A DNA stretch of 64,000 nt, from NCBI GenBank assembly GCA_024643545.1, contig JAHEMR010000036.1, forward strand, positions 1 to 64,000, read 5' to 3'. Of this stretch, positions 24,985 to 33,618 are shown one piece after another. Within the stretch, counting starts at the first letter, position 1; every line of letters starts with the position of its first letter. Origin of the DNA: Crocinitomicaceae bacterium (lineage in GTDB: Bacteria > Bacteroidota > Bacteroidia > Flavobacteriales_D > Crocinitomicaceae). Under the pieces are notes generated by a model that saw only the letters and a list, made by a program, of their open reading frames with translations, had not been told where the DNA came from and ran no database searches. The translations under genes were made by a program, and so were the position numbers.

Positions 24985-26142
24985 TTAGTGAATCCAAGAC
25001 TTCACATATTCTGGCAATTCCATTTCCATTGCTCGTTTGGTCAATTTTAATGGTTTAAAGGTATCAATCATCACCGCTAATTCCTGCGTTTCTGTTTTTC
25101 CGATTGAACGTTCATACGCACCTGGGTGTGGTCCATGAGGAATACCGGATGGATGTAATGTAATTTGTCCCTTTTCAATGTTATTTCGACTCATAAAGTC
25201 ACCATCTACATAATAAAGGACCTCATCGGAGTCAATATTACTGTGGTTATATGGCGCTGGAATGGAATCCGGATGATAATCATATAAACGAGGTACAAAT
25301 GAGCAAATCACAAATGCACTCGTTTCAAACGTTTGGTGAATCGGTGGAGGTAAATGCACACGTCCAGTGATTGGTTCAAAGTCGTGAATCGAGAAAGCAT
25401 ACGGGAAATTATATCCATCCCAACCAACAACATTAAATGGATGATGCGCATAAACATAATCGTACAACACATCTTGTTTTTTGATACGAATTAAGAAGTC
25501 ACCTTCTTCATTATGTGTTTCTAGTTCATGCGGACGACGAATATCGCGCTCACAGAAAGGCGAGTGTTCGAGTAATTGTCCAAACCAGTTGCGGTATCTT
25601 TTTGGCGTAAAAACTGGGTGAAATGATTGAATCACCAATAAGCGATTATCACTGTCCTTGAATTCAAGTTGATAAATCATTCCCCGAGGAATCACTAAAT
25701 AATCGCCGTAACTAAAATCAATGTTTCCTAACTGTGTGCGTAGTTTACCCGATCCGCGGTGAATAAAAATCACCTCATCCGCATCGGCGTTTTTATAAAA
25801 ATACTCCGTCATGGACTTCGTAGGCGCAGCTAATTCAATGTACACATCGCTATTCACTAAAACGGGAACACGGCTTTCAATGTAATCTTCGTTTGGCTGA
25901 AGGTCATACCCACGAAAACTGCGCATTAACATGTTTTTTTCGACAGCAATTTCCGGAGCAATATCTTTTTGTCCCAGAATTTCTTTCACTACAGTCGGAG
26001 GTTGAATGTGGTATAAAAGGGATGACATTCCGTCAAATCCAGCAGTTCCGAAAAGCTGTTCATGATACAATTCACCATTATCTTGGCGAAAAACAGTGTG
26101 TCTTTTGTGTGGAATTTTCCCTAGTTGATGATAAAAAGGCAT
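24985..26142 (-). CDS. hmgA: Homogentisate 1,2-dioxygenase
   Basis: The 385-residue cupin enzyme has the family's GYDLQPNEDY, HHPFNVVGWDGYNFPYAF and LHPSGIPHGPHPGAYE, with iron-binding histidines and a glutamate. It opens the ring of homogentisate to give maleylacetoacetate, the step after Hpd. It is somewhat shorter than the proteobacterial enzyme (about 430 residues), as in other Bacteroidota. It is first in the hmgA-hpd operon, preceded by a well-formed promoter. Fumarylacetoacetase is not in this window. Confidence 0.95.
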   Translation of the reverse strand: MPFYHQLGKIPHKRHTVFRQDNGELYHEQLFGTAGFDGMSSLLYHIQPPTVVKEILGQKDIAPEIAVEKNMLMRSFRGYDLQPNEDYIESRVPVLVNSDVYIELAAPTKSMTEYFYKNADADEVIFIHRGSGKLRTQLGNIDFSYGDYLVIPRGMIYQLEFKDSDNRLLVIQSFHPVFTPKRYRNWFGQLLEHSPFCERDIRRPHELETHNEEGDFLIRIKKQDVLYDYVYAHHPFNVVGWDGYNFPYAFSIHDFEPITGRVHLPPPIHQTFETSAFVICSFVPRLYDYHPDSIPAPYNHSNIDSDEVLYYVDGDFMSRNNIEKGQITLHPSGIPHGPHPGAYERSIGKTETQELAVMIDTFKPLKLTKRAMEMELPEYVKSWIH

Positions 26143-26175
26143 AGTTCTATTTTATGTTTATTAAAACAATCCGTC

Positions 26176-26208
26176 TAAAATTAGTTAAAAAGATGATTTA
26201 CGAGCAAA
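26176..26208 (-). promoter_or_regulatory. Promoter of the hmgA-hpd operon
   Basis: On the minus strand, a TTTG box (26205-26208) and TAATTTTA (26176-26183, one change from TAnnTTTG) are 21 bp apart. This fits the Bacteroidota -33/-7 spacing. The -7 box is about 33 bp before the hmgA start. Confidence 0.55.
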
Positions 26209-26325
26209 ACTAACGAGCTCTGAATGACTAATAAATGATTTTAATCAGTTTTAAGAGAAATAATAATTGGATATAATCCTATTTTGTAAGAAAGCAAAAC
26301 TTAAATTTGTCCAAATACTTTGAAC

Positions 26326-27264
26326 ATGTCAAAAATCATCGTCATCGGTTCTTGTGGTCAAATTGGCACCGAACTCGTTTTAGCCTTGCGCTCTATTTAT
26401 GGAAATGAGGCTGTCTTTGCAGCAGATTTAAAGGATGAATGTCCCACTATTTTAGCAAATGGTCCTTACCTAAAAATGGACATTCTTGATCGTGAAGCGG
26501 TTCGTTCCTTCATAATAGAGGAAAAAATTGACGAAGTATATTTATTAGCAGCACTTTTATCAGCGACAGCAGAAAAGAATCCAGATTTCGCATGGAAGTT
26601 GAACATGGAAGGATTGTTTACGATTCTTGACTTAGCGAAAGAAGGACATGTGAAAAAAGTATTTTGGCCGAGTTCAATAGCTGTTTTTGGTCCAACAACT
26701 CCTACTGATTTAACTCCTCAACATACCGTAATGGAACCATCAACCGTTTATGGAATTTCCAAACAAGCCGGTGAACGTTGGTGTGAGTACTATTTCAATA
26801 AATTTGGAGTGGATGTTCGAAGCATCCGTTATCCAGGATTGATTTCCTACAAAAGTTTACCAGGGGGAGGTACGACAGACTACGCTGTAGACATTTTTTA
26901 CAAAGCGAAATCGCATGGAAACTTCACTTGTTTCTTAAAAGAAGATACAGCGTTACCGATGATGTTCATGGACGATGCCATTCGTGCAACCATTGAATTA
27001 ATGCAAGCACCAGTTGAAAAAATTAAAATCCGTTCAGCTTATAACCTAGCTGGATGTTCATTCACCCCAGCGGCATTGGCAACATCTATCAAAAAGCACT
27101 TGCCTGATTTCAGCATTTCCTATGAACCCGATTTTCGTCAAGCCATTGCCGACAGTTGGCCAAATAGTATCGATGATTCATACGCACAAAACGAATGGGG
27201 ATGGAAAGCTCTGTTCGATACAGATGCGATGGTGAATGAGATGTTGGAACACGTTAAGGTTTAA
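26326..27264 (+). CDS. L-threonine 3-dehydrogenase, short-chain (SDR/epimerase-like) type
   Basis: I start at the ATG at 26326 (312 residues). The NAD-binding turn is IVIGSCGQIGTELVLAL, and the catalytic YxxxK is in STVYGISKQAGERWCEYY. IRYPGLISYKSLPGGGTTDY is highly typical of the SDR-type threonine dehydrogenase of flavobacteria. It oxidises L-threonine to 2-amino-3-ketobutyrate with NAD+. The partner ligase (kbl) is not in view. It is divergent from the tyrosine breakdown genes, so the pair of promoters shares a 183-bp gap. Confidence 0.85.
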   Translation: MSKIIVIGSCGQIGTELVLALRSIYGNEAVFAADLKDECPTILANGPYLKMDILDREAVRSFIIEEKIDEVYLLAALLSATAEKNPDFAWKLNMEGLFTILDLAKEGHVKKVFWPSSIAVFGPTTPTDLTPQHTVMEPSTVYGISKQAGERWCEYYFNKFGVDVRSIRYPGLISYKSLPGGGTTDYAVDIFYKAKSHGNFTCFLKEDTALPMMFMDDAIRATIELMQAPVEKIKIRSAYNLAGCSFTPAALATSIKKHLPDFSISYEPDFRQAIADSWPNSIDDSYAQNEWGWKALFDTDAMVNEMLEHVKV

Positions 27265-27281
27265 ATACGAAAGGCGTGTAA

Positions 27282-27314
27282 TTGAAACCAACAGTTAATT
27301 TTTACTTATCTTTA
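27282..27314 (+). promoter_or_regulatory. Possible promoter for the beta-barrel pair
   Basis: TTG at 27282-27284 and TATCTTTA at 27307-27314 (one change from TAnnTTTG) lie 22 bp apart, 14 bp before the ATG at 27329. Confidence 0.35.
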
Positions 27315-27328
27315 GTAAAAATGAAAAG

Positions 27329-27922
27329 ATGAGGTTTTCTATATTATACTTTTTCTCATTGCTTACTTTGGGCATTTGGTCACAAGAATCTACGGAACTT
27401 AGTAAACTATCCCTTGGAGTTCGGAGCACATACAGTGCTTTCAGTGATGACGGGACAGGACTTGGAACAGGAGGTCAATTTCGTTTACGTTTTACTTCTA
27501 GAGTAAATTCAGATTGGTTTGCAGATTACATTGTTGTTGACCATCAATCGATTGCGAAAAGTGAATACGTACATATTGGATGGTCCGTTTTATTTTATCC
27601 TTTGGAGCAAACTATTGGAAAATTTCAACCATATATCCTCGCAGGACATTGCTTCGACTACAATAAACTTTCATTAAATAGTCAACCTGAAGTATACGGT
27701 GATCGATGGGGTTCAGCAATTCAAGGGGGATTAGGAACTCACTTTTTTCTCACTCCGCAAATTGATCTTTCTCTAACGACGCAATACATGGTTCACTTAA
27801 CAAAGGAACTGACTACCGAATACACACCCACTGGATTCACGATTGTAGGAAAAACCGACAATGCATTTGAAGGACATTTACTAACAACCCTGAGTATTAA
27901 TTACCGATTGAAGAAAAAATGA
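27329..27922 (+). CDS. Outer membrane beta-barrel protein
   Basis: The 197-residue product has a signal peptide ending near LGIWSQ and alternating hydrophobic/polar strands with many aromatic residues (FRLRFTSRV, YVHIGWSVLFYPL, FQPYILAGHCF). It finishes in a strand (LLTTLSINYRLKKK). This is the look of an 8-strand barrel. It overlaps the next gene by 4 bp, which encodes a similar barrel. The function is unknown. Confidence 0.7.
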   Translation: MRFSILYFFSLLTLGIWSQESTELSKLSLGVRSTYSAFSDDGTGLGTGGQFRLRFTSRVNSDWFADYIVVDHQSIAKSEYVHIGWSVLFYPLEQTIGKFQPYILAGHCFDYNKLSLNSQPEVYGDRWGSAIQGGLGTHFFLTPQIDLSLTTQYMVHLTKELTTEYTPTGFTIVGKTDNAFEGHLLTTLSINYRLKKK

Positions 27923-28461
27923 AGAAACTATCGCGATTAGGGTGGATGATTGCACTCATGTTATTGACACTTAAAACTTTCAGAGCACAAGAAGTTGGTC
28001 CGAAAATCATTTCTTCGGCTTTTTTGACTTTTTCCCCAAATCACTTGATAAAAGAAAAAGAGAATAACTTCTATCTGCATGGACAATTGAATGTGTTTTC
28101 GGGGCAACGCATTTCATTTGCTGGAGATGTATTTTATGATTTAGGTTCAACACATTCGAATCCAACCTTTTCTAGTCAACATCAACTTTTATTTGGTTTG
28201 AATTACCATTGGAGAAAATCAATCAACGACATTTACACGGGAATACAACCTGGCTTCGGGGTTTACTCCATGAATGATTTAACTCAAAAAGGCAATCAAA
28301 TTATCCCCATTTTAGCATTTAATGGAGGATATCGAATATACATTAGTTCGCATTTTCACTTTTTTCTAGAAGGACATTTTGTAACTGGACAATCGATTTC
28401 AAAAAATATTCACTCCGTTTCAAGTCTTAGATTCTCGGCTGGGCTTGGGTTGCAGCTTTAA
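27919..28461 (+). CDS. Small outer membrane beta-barrel protein
   Basis: The 180-residue product has a signal peptide ending near TFRAQ. Strands such as FYLHGQLNVFSGQRISFAGD, HQLLFGLNYHWR and IYTGIQPGFGVY follow, and the last strand is LRFSAGLGLQL, a normal barrel end. It is coupled to the upstream barrel gene by an ATGA overlap. The role is unknown; the pair may form one surface complex. Confidence 0.68.
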   Translation: MKKLSRLGWMIALMLLTLKTFRAQEVGPKIISSAFLTFSPNHLIKEKENNFYLHGQLNVFSGQRISFAGDVFYDLGSTHSNPTFSSQHQLLFGLNYHWRKSINDIYTGIQPGFGVYSMNDLTQKGNQIIPILAFNGGYRIYISSHFHFFLEGHFVTGQSISKNIHSVSSLRFSAGLGLQL

Positions 28462-28481
28462 TTTTACTTTAAAAAAATATT

Positions 28482-28545
28482 TTGTTTAATCTTTTTTGTT
28501 CTTTGTTAAACATTTTTGTTTAATTTTATCACTCAATTGTTAAAC
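28482..28545 (+). promoter_or_regulatory. Tandem composite operator TTGTTTAAT-N12-TTGTTAAAC (two copies)
   Basis: TTGTTTAAT at 28482-28490 and TTGTTAAAC at 28503-28511 are separated by 12 bp. The same pair recurs at 28516-28524 and 28537-28545, also separated by 12 bp, with 4 bp between the units. The last half extends to the palindrome TTGTTAAACAA. A likely -33/-7 pair (TTTG 28495-28498, TAATTTTA 28521-28528, 22 bp apart) lies inside, so a bound protein would block or tune transcription of the light-stress operon. A MerR/LitR-type repressor or autoregulation by the ECF sigma factor are guesses. Confidence 0.6.
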
Positions 28546-28553
28546 AAAATAAT

Positions 28554-29066
28554 ATGTCAACCTTAGAATTTAATGAAGCACTCGTTGGTTTAGAGAATAA
28601 TCTAACATCCTTTGCTATGAGTTTTACTCGAAATCAAGAGGATGCGAAAGATTTAACGCAAGAAACCATGTTAAAAGCGATCACGTATCGCAACTATTAC
28701 ACACCACAAACGAATTTCAAAGCTTGGGTGTTTACGATTATGCGTAATTTGTTTATCAATCAATACCGCCGTAAGGTAAAATCCGGTGCTATTTTTGATC
28801 ATTCAAAAGAAGCATTTTTGGTCTCCAATACACCAAGTCACGAAGAATCTGCTATAGAAATCATTTCTGTGAAGGATATTCAGGGAAAAATTGATAACTT
28901 AGGAGAAGAATACAAGGAGCCTTTTGAAATGCATTTTCAAGGCTTCAAATACAAAGAGATAGCGGACAAATTAAACATTCCGATTGGTACAGTGAAAAGT
29001 AGAATTTTCATTGCACGTAAAAAGTTAATGGAATGTTTACCAGACTTTGCCTTTTCAGCAAATTAA
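28554..29066 (+). CDS. ECF-type RNA polymerase sigma factor
   Basis: The 170-residue protein has sigma region 2 (DAKDLTQETMLKAITYR, then NFKAWVFTIMRNLFINQYRR) and region 4 (EPFEMHFQGFKYKEIADKLN, then IPIGTVKSRIFIARKKL). No anti-sigma gene is next to it. It begins the carotenoid/photolyase operon, 3 bp before crtI, so it probably amplifies its own operon or links it to a wider light or singlet-oxygen response. This is inferred from position. Confidence 0.93.
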   Translation: MSTLEFNEALVGLENNLTSFAMSFTRNQEDAKDLTQETMLKAITYRNYYTPQTNFKAWVFTIMRNLFINQYRRKVKSGAIFDHSKEAFLVSNTPSHEESAIEIISVKDIQGKIDNLGEEYKEPFEMHFQGFKYKEIADKLNIPIGTVKSRIFIARKKLMECLPDFAFSAN

Positions 29067-29069
29067 TTT

Positions 29070-30545
29070 ATGAGTAGAAAAGTTACCATTCTTGGAGCTG
29101 GAATTTCCAGCTTGTCCACTGCTGCCTTTCTTGGCAAAGCAGGTTACGACGTCACCATATTAGAGAAGAACAGTCACATTGGAGGACGCGCACGTCAATT
29201 TGAATCAGATGGATTCACGTTTGATATGGGCCCAAGTTGGTACTGGATGCCCGATGTATTTGAACGTTTTTATAATCAATTTGGACACACTTCAAGTGAC
29301 TTTTACGAATTAAAACGTTTAGATCCCTCTTACCGTGTTTACTGGCCAGACCATAGTTACACCGATGTTCCTGCCTCAATGACTGAATTGGAAAATTGGT
29401 TCGAATCTATGGAAACTGGAAGCGCGATTCAGTTGCGCAAGTTTTTAAAAGATGCCGCATACAAATACCAAGTAGGAATGCAAGATTTGGTTTACAAACC
29501 AAGTTTAAGTTTATTGGAATTTGCAGACAGACGCGTGTTAGGTGGATTATTGAACATGCATTTATTGTCCTCCTTTTCAACCTATATTCGAAAGTACTTC
29601 AAACACCCAAAAATATTATCTCTATTGGAATTCCCTGTACTATTTTTAGGGGCAATGCCAAACGAGACTCCAGCACTTTACTCCTTAATGAATTACGCGG
29701 ACATGTCCTTAGGAACATGGTATCCAATGGGTGGAATGCACAAATTCATTGAAGCTTTTGCAGAAATCGCAAAAAGCCAAGGAGTGAAGATTTTAACGGA
29801 TCAAGAAGTTACCGGATTCGAAACCAATCAAAAATTGGCAACAGCAGCACGAACCGAAAAAGGATTATTCGATTCTGATGTCATTGTTTCCGGAGCCGAT
29901 TACGAGCATACAGAAAGTAAATTACTGAAGGACAAAGCAAATTATTCTGATAAATATTGGGACAAACGCACTATGGCCCCTTCGTGTTTGATTTTCTATG
30001 TCGGAATCAATAAACGAGTAGAAAACTTACAACACCATAACTTGTTTTTCGATGAATCACTCGAAGAACATGGAAAAGAAATTTACAAGGATCCAAGTTG
30101 GCCAACTGCACCGCTCTTCTATTTGAGCGCACCATCCCTTACCGATCCATCTGTAGCTCCTGAAGGATGCGAAAATCTATTCTTTCTTGTACCCATCGCA
30201 CCCAATTTGAAAGATGAGGATGAGATTCGCGAGAAATATTTTGACATTCTTGTAAAAAGATTGAAAGATATTACAGGAAATGACATCAGTCAAAACATCG
30301 TATACAAAAGAAGTTACTGCATAAATGACTTCAAAAGTGATTACCACGCATTTAAAGGAAATGCTTATGGACTAGCCAACACCTTGCTTCAAACAGCAAT
30401 TTTAAAACCTAGTTTGAAAAATAAAAAATTAAAGAACTTCTATTACACTGGACAACTAACAGTGCCAGGACCGGGAGTTCCTCCTTCCATTATTTCCGGA
30501 GAAGTGGTGGCCAAACAAATCATGAAAGAATTTCCGCTAAACTAA
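29070..30545 (+). CDS. crtI: Phytoene desaturase
   Basis: The 491-residue flavoenzyme has the N-terminal dinucleotide site VTILGAGISSLSTAAFLGKA, the following DMGPSWYWMPDVFE, and the family's C-terminal GQLTVPGPGVPPSIISGEV. It introduces conjugated double bonds into phytoene on the way to lycopene. It lies between the ECF sigma factor and phytoene synthase. Fusion to other carotenoid enzymes is absent. Confidence 0.95.
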   Translation: MSRKVTILGAGISSLSTAAFLGKAGYDVTILEKNSHIGGRARQFESDGFTFDMGPSWYWMPDVFERFYNQFGHTSSDFYELKRLDPSYRVYWPDHSYTDVPASMTELENWFESMETGSAIQLRKFLKDAAYKYQVGMQDLVYKPSLSLLEFADRRVLGGLLNMHLLSSFSTYIRKYFKHPKILSLLEFPVLFLGAMPNETPALYSLMNYADMSLGTWYPMGGMHKFIEAFAEIAKSQGVKILTDQEVTGFETNQKLATAARTEKGLFDSDVIVSGADYEHTESKLLKDKANYSDKYWDKRTMAPSCLIFYVGINKRVENLQHHNLFFDESLEEHGKEIYKDPSWPTAPLFYLSAPSLTDPSVAPEGCENLFFLVPIAPNLKDEDEIREKYFDILVKRLKDITGNDISQNIVYKRSYCINDFKSDYHAFKGNAYGLANTLLQTAILKPSLKNKKLKNFYYTGQLTVPGPGVPPSIISGEVVAKQIMKEFPLN

Positions 30546-30550
30546 CGGCT

Positions 30551-31387
30551 ATGAAACAATTATTCGACGATATCAGTCAAGAGATGAGTCAGCTTACGAC
30601 TAAACGCTATAGCACATCATTCTCCCTTGGAATTAGCTTTTTAGATTCCGATCTTCATAAACCGATTTATTCCATTTATGGTTTTGTTCGCTTCGCGGAT
30701 GAAATTGTTGACTCCTTTCACGGATTTGACAAAGAAGCCTTGTTAGCTGATTTTAAAATTCAAACCTACAAAGCGATTGCTGAAGGAATTTCATTGAATC
30801 CAATATTAAACAGTTTCCAATGGGCGGTAAATAAATATGCTATTCCAATGGAATTGATTGATACCTTTTTAAATTCCATGGAAATGGATTTAAACAAACA
30901 ATTCTATAGCAAAGAACAATATGAATTGTACATTCTTGGTTCAGCAGAAGTTGTCGGACTCATGTGTTTGAAGGTCTTCGTTGAAGGAAATGATACAGAA
31001 TATGAGCGACTGAAACCAAGCGCTATGAAACTTGGTTCAGCCTTTCAAAAAATCAATTTCCTGAGAGACTTGAAAGATGATTTTCAAACTTTAGGAAGAA
31101 CTTACTTTCCAGGTATTAACATGGAAGAGTTTAATGCAACCGTGAAAAAAGAAATTGAAGCAGACATAGAAGCAGATTTTCGTGCTGGATATGAAGGAAT
31201 TTTACAACTCCCGAAAAATGCACGGTTTGGCGTATACATGGCGTATAAATACTACTTTAAATTATTTAAAAAAATTAAAGAAAAATCTGCGCAAAACATT
31301 CTTACTGAACGTATTCGCATTCCAAACTATCGAAAAATGCGCATTCTTCTTACCTCCTACGTTCGCCACAACTTGAATATGTTGTAA
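30551..31387 (+). CDS. crtB: Phytoene synthase
   Basis: The 278-residue enzyme shows a first Asp-rich site in YGFVRFADEIVDSF and a second in KINFLRDLKDDFQTLGRTYF, as expected of squalene/phytoene synthases. SFSLGISFLDSDLHKPI opens the fold. It joins two geranylgeranyl diphosphates into phytoene. It starts 5 bp after crtI. No lycopene cyclase or hydroxylase gene is in the window, so the final carotenoid cannot be named. Confidence 0.95.
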   Translation: MKQLFDDISQEMSQLTTKRYSTSFSLGISFLDSDLHKPIYSIYGFVRFADEIVDSFHGFDKEALLADFKIQTYKAIAEGISLNPILNSFQWAVNKYAIPMELIDTFLNSMEMDLNKQFYSKEQYELYILGSAEVVGLMCLKVFVEGNDTEYERLKPSAMKLGSAFQKINFLRDLKDDFQTLGRTYFPGINMEEFNATVKKEIEADIEADFRAGYEGILQLPKNARFGVYMAYKYYFKLFKKIKEKSAQNILTERIRIPNYRKMRILLTSYVRHNLNML

Positions 31388-31388
31388 T

Positions 31389-31922
31389 ATGATTGAAAAG
31401 GTCATTTTAGTAGATGTGCATGATAATGCCATCGGAACGATGGAGAAATTGGAAGCACACGAAAAAGGATTATTGCACCGTGCGTTTTCAATTTTATTGA
31501 TAAATGAAAAAGGGGAAATGCTTTTGCAACAACGAGCACTTGAAAAATACCATTCTCCCGGACTTTGGACGAATGCTTGTTGCAGTCATCCGAAACCTAA
31601 CGAGTCCAATCTAGACGCAGCCAATCGACGCTTAAAAGAAGAATTAGGAATGAACGTTCCGTTAACTGAGATTTTTCTATTTACCTATCGAGCAGCATTT
31701 GATGATGGATTAATTGAGCATGAAATCGATCACGTCTTTTTAGGAAGAACAAATGATAATCCTCGGATAAATTTAACCGAAGTAATGTCTTATAAATGGA
31801 TCAATCTTACAGATCTAAAAATGGATATGAACGCCCATCCGGATAAATATACGGCATGGTTTAACTTATTAATGGTTGATCATTTTTCAGCCATTCAAAA
31901 CGCAATGAAACATGAAAGTTAG
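31389..31922 (+). CDS. idi: Isopentenyl-diphosphate delta-isomerase, type 1
   Basis: The 177-residue Nudix-fold enzyme has HRAFSILLINEKGEMLLQQR, the catalytic TNACCSHPKPNE (active-site Cys and metal ligands) and RRLKEELGM (Nudix-like acids). It interconverts IPP and DMAPP, raising precursor supply for the neighbouring phytoene synthase. It starts one base after crtB ends and overlaps the next gene by 11 bp. Confidence 0.95.
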   Translation: MIEKVILVDVHDNAIGTMEKLEAHEKGLLHRAFSILLINEKGEMLLQQRALEKYHSPGLWTNACCSHPKPNESNLDAANRRLKEELGMNVPLTEIFLFTYRAAFDDGLIEHEIDHVFLGRTNDNPRINLTEVMSYKWINLTDLKMDMNAHPDKYTAWFNLLMVDHFSAIQNAMKHES

Positions 31923-32316
31923 TAGAAGAGCTACGTTTAACGCAGCACACAGATTGTTTCGCCCTGATTGGACAAACGAAAAAAATGTAGAAATTTTTGG
32001 AAAATGTAGTAATCCAAATTACCACGGACATAATTATGTGTTGGAAGTCATTTTGGATGGTGAAATAGACCAAGAGACGGGATACGTTATTGACCTCAAA
32101 ATTGTGAAAGACGCCATAAAATCAGAAATTGATGAGCGTTTCGATCACCGAAATTTAAACCTTGACTGTCCTGAGTTTAAGGACTTGAATCCTACCGCAG
32201 AGAACATTGCCGTTGTCGTTTGGAATCTCTTAAGAAATAAATTACCACAGCATTTGGCTTTGACAATAAAATTATGGGAGACCGAAAATAATTGTGTCGA
32301 ATACGCAGGTAAATAA
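31912..32316 (+). CDS. 6-pyruvoyl-tetrahydropterin synthase / QueD family enzyme
   Basis: The 134-residue protein has the zinc ligands in FNAAHRLF and NYHGHNY, the catalytic cysteine in GKCSNPNYHGHNY, and the PTAENIAVVVWNLL and WETENNCVEY pattern of the family. The C-x5-HGHNY spacing is closer to animal-type PTPS than to E. coli-type QueD (C-x3-HGH), as I recall those sequences, so it may make a pterin rather than a queuosine precursor. It overlaps idi by 11 bp and is 6 bp before photolyase. A supply of reduced pterin or folate antenna cofactor is a possible link. Confidence 0.8.
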   Translation: MKVSRRATFNAAHRLFRPDWTNEKNVEIFGKCSNPNYHGHNYVLEVILDGEIDQETGYVIDLKIVKDAIKSEIDERFDHRNLNLDCPEFKDLNPTAENIAVVVWNLLRNKLPQHLALTIKLWETENNCVEYAGK

Positions 32317-32322
32317 CAAATC

Positions 32323-33618
32323 ATGGTACTTTTTTGGCATCGCAGGGACTTGCGAATTGAAGACAATGCAGGATTATTCAAAGCGCTTAAAGAAAATGAT
32401 CAGGTTCAACCCATATTTATTTTCGATGCATTAATTCTGGCTGAATTACCTCGAAACGACCAACGTGTCCGTTTCATCCATCAGGAAATTCAACGGTTAA
32501 AAAAGGAATATCAAGAATTAGGTTCCGACCTAAAGGTATATTTTGGGAATCCAATTGAATTAATTCCTTCCATCGCCGAGCGATTCTCCTGTTCAGCAGT
32601 GTACACCAATCGAGATTATGAACCTTACGCATTGGAACGTGACAAAAACATTTATGCGTCATTGGAAAAATTCGGCATTTCATTTATAGGAACGAAAGAT
32701 CATGTCATTTTCGAGAAATCTGAGGTTACGAAAGATGATGGACTTCCCTATACCATCTTTACGCCTTATGCAAGAAAATGGAAAGCCACTTTGAGTGAAT
32801 CTTCGCTATCTTCCTATTCTATTGATGAATACCAATTACATTTCCTACAAAGTGAAGATGCGGAAGAATTAATTTCCATGAATGAACTTGGGTTTGATGA
32901 TGTGGAACTTTTCCCTTTTCCAAATAGATCCTTTCCAGAAACGGTTGTGAAGGATTACCACGAAAACCGAGATTTTCCGATGGTAAATGGAACAAGTAAA
33001 CTCAGTTTACATTTACGATTTGGAACAATTAGCATTCGTAAATTAGCACGGTTTGCGATGGAACGAAATGAGACATACCTCAACGAACTTATTTGGCGGG
33101 ACTTCTATCAAATGATAATTTACCACTTCCCACATTCTGTTAAAAATGCCTTTAAAAAGCAATACGACAAAATAGAATGGGAACAAAACGAGGTACATTT
33201 CAAAGCTTGGTGTGAGGGAAAAACTGGTTATCCACTTGTTGATGCAGGAATGCGGGAGTTAAATGATACTGGATTTATGCACAACCGAGTTCGAATGGTA
33301 GTAGCTAGTTTTTTAACAAAGCACTTATTAATTGATTGGCGACGCGGAGAATCTTATTTCGCTGAAAAACTAATGGACTTTGAATTAGCGAGTAATATCG
33401 GTGGTTGGCAATGGGCCGCAGGTTGTGGCTGTGACGCCGCTCCATACTTCCGTGTTTTTAATCCAACCGCACAACAAGAAAAATTCGACAAACAAAAAAA
33501 ATACATTCAGAAATGGGTGCCAGAATTTGGAACTCCCGCATACCCAAGTCCAATTATTGATCACGTCTTTGCGCGAGAACGTGTTCTTAGCAGATTTAAA
33601 AAAGCACTTAATGAATAA
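32323..33618 (+). CDS. phr: Deoxyribodipyrimidine photolyase (cryptochrome/photolyase family)
   Basis: The 431-residue protein has the antenna domain start VLFWHRRDLRIEDNAGLF and the FAD domain with GKTGYPLVDAGMRELNDTGF, HNRVRMVVASFL and GWQWAAGCGCDAAPYFRVFN. Residues of the Trp electron relay are present. It repairs UV-made cyclobutane dimers using blue light. It is in the carotenoid operon and overlaps the peroxiredoxin gene by 8 bp. The form resembles class I CPD photolyases. Confidence 0.95.
   Translation: MVLFWHRRDLRIEDNAGLFKALKENDQVQPIFIFDALILAELPRNDQRVRFIHQEIQRLKKEYQELGSDLKVYFGNPIELIPSIAERFSCSAVYTNRDYEPYALERDKNIYASLEKFGISFIGTKDHVIFEKSEVTKDDGLPYTIFTPYARKWKATLSESSLSSYSIDEYQLHFLQSEDAEELISMNELGFDDVELFPFPNRSFPETVVKDYHENRDFPMVNGTSKLSLHLRFGTISIRKLARFAMERNETYLNELIWRDFYQMIIYHFPHSVKNAFKKQYDKIEWEQNEVHFKAWCEGKTGYPLVDAGMRELNDTGFMHNRVRMVVASFLTKHLLIDWRRGESYFAEKLMDFELASNIGGWQWAAGCGCDAAPYFRVFNPTAQQEKFDKQKKYIQKWVPEFGTPAYPSPIIDHVFARERVLSRFKKALNE

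Noticed and set aside
33401-33610. 70-codon N-terminal extension of the peroxiredoxin inside photolyase
   Set aside because: The extension is basic and without conservation signs, whereas the ATG at 33611 gives the standard BCP length.
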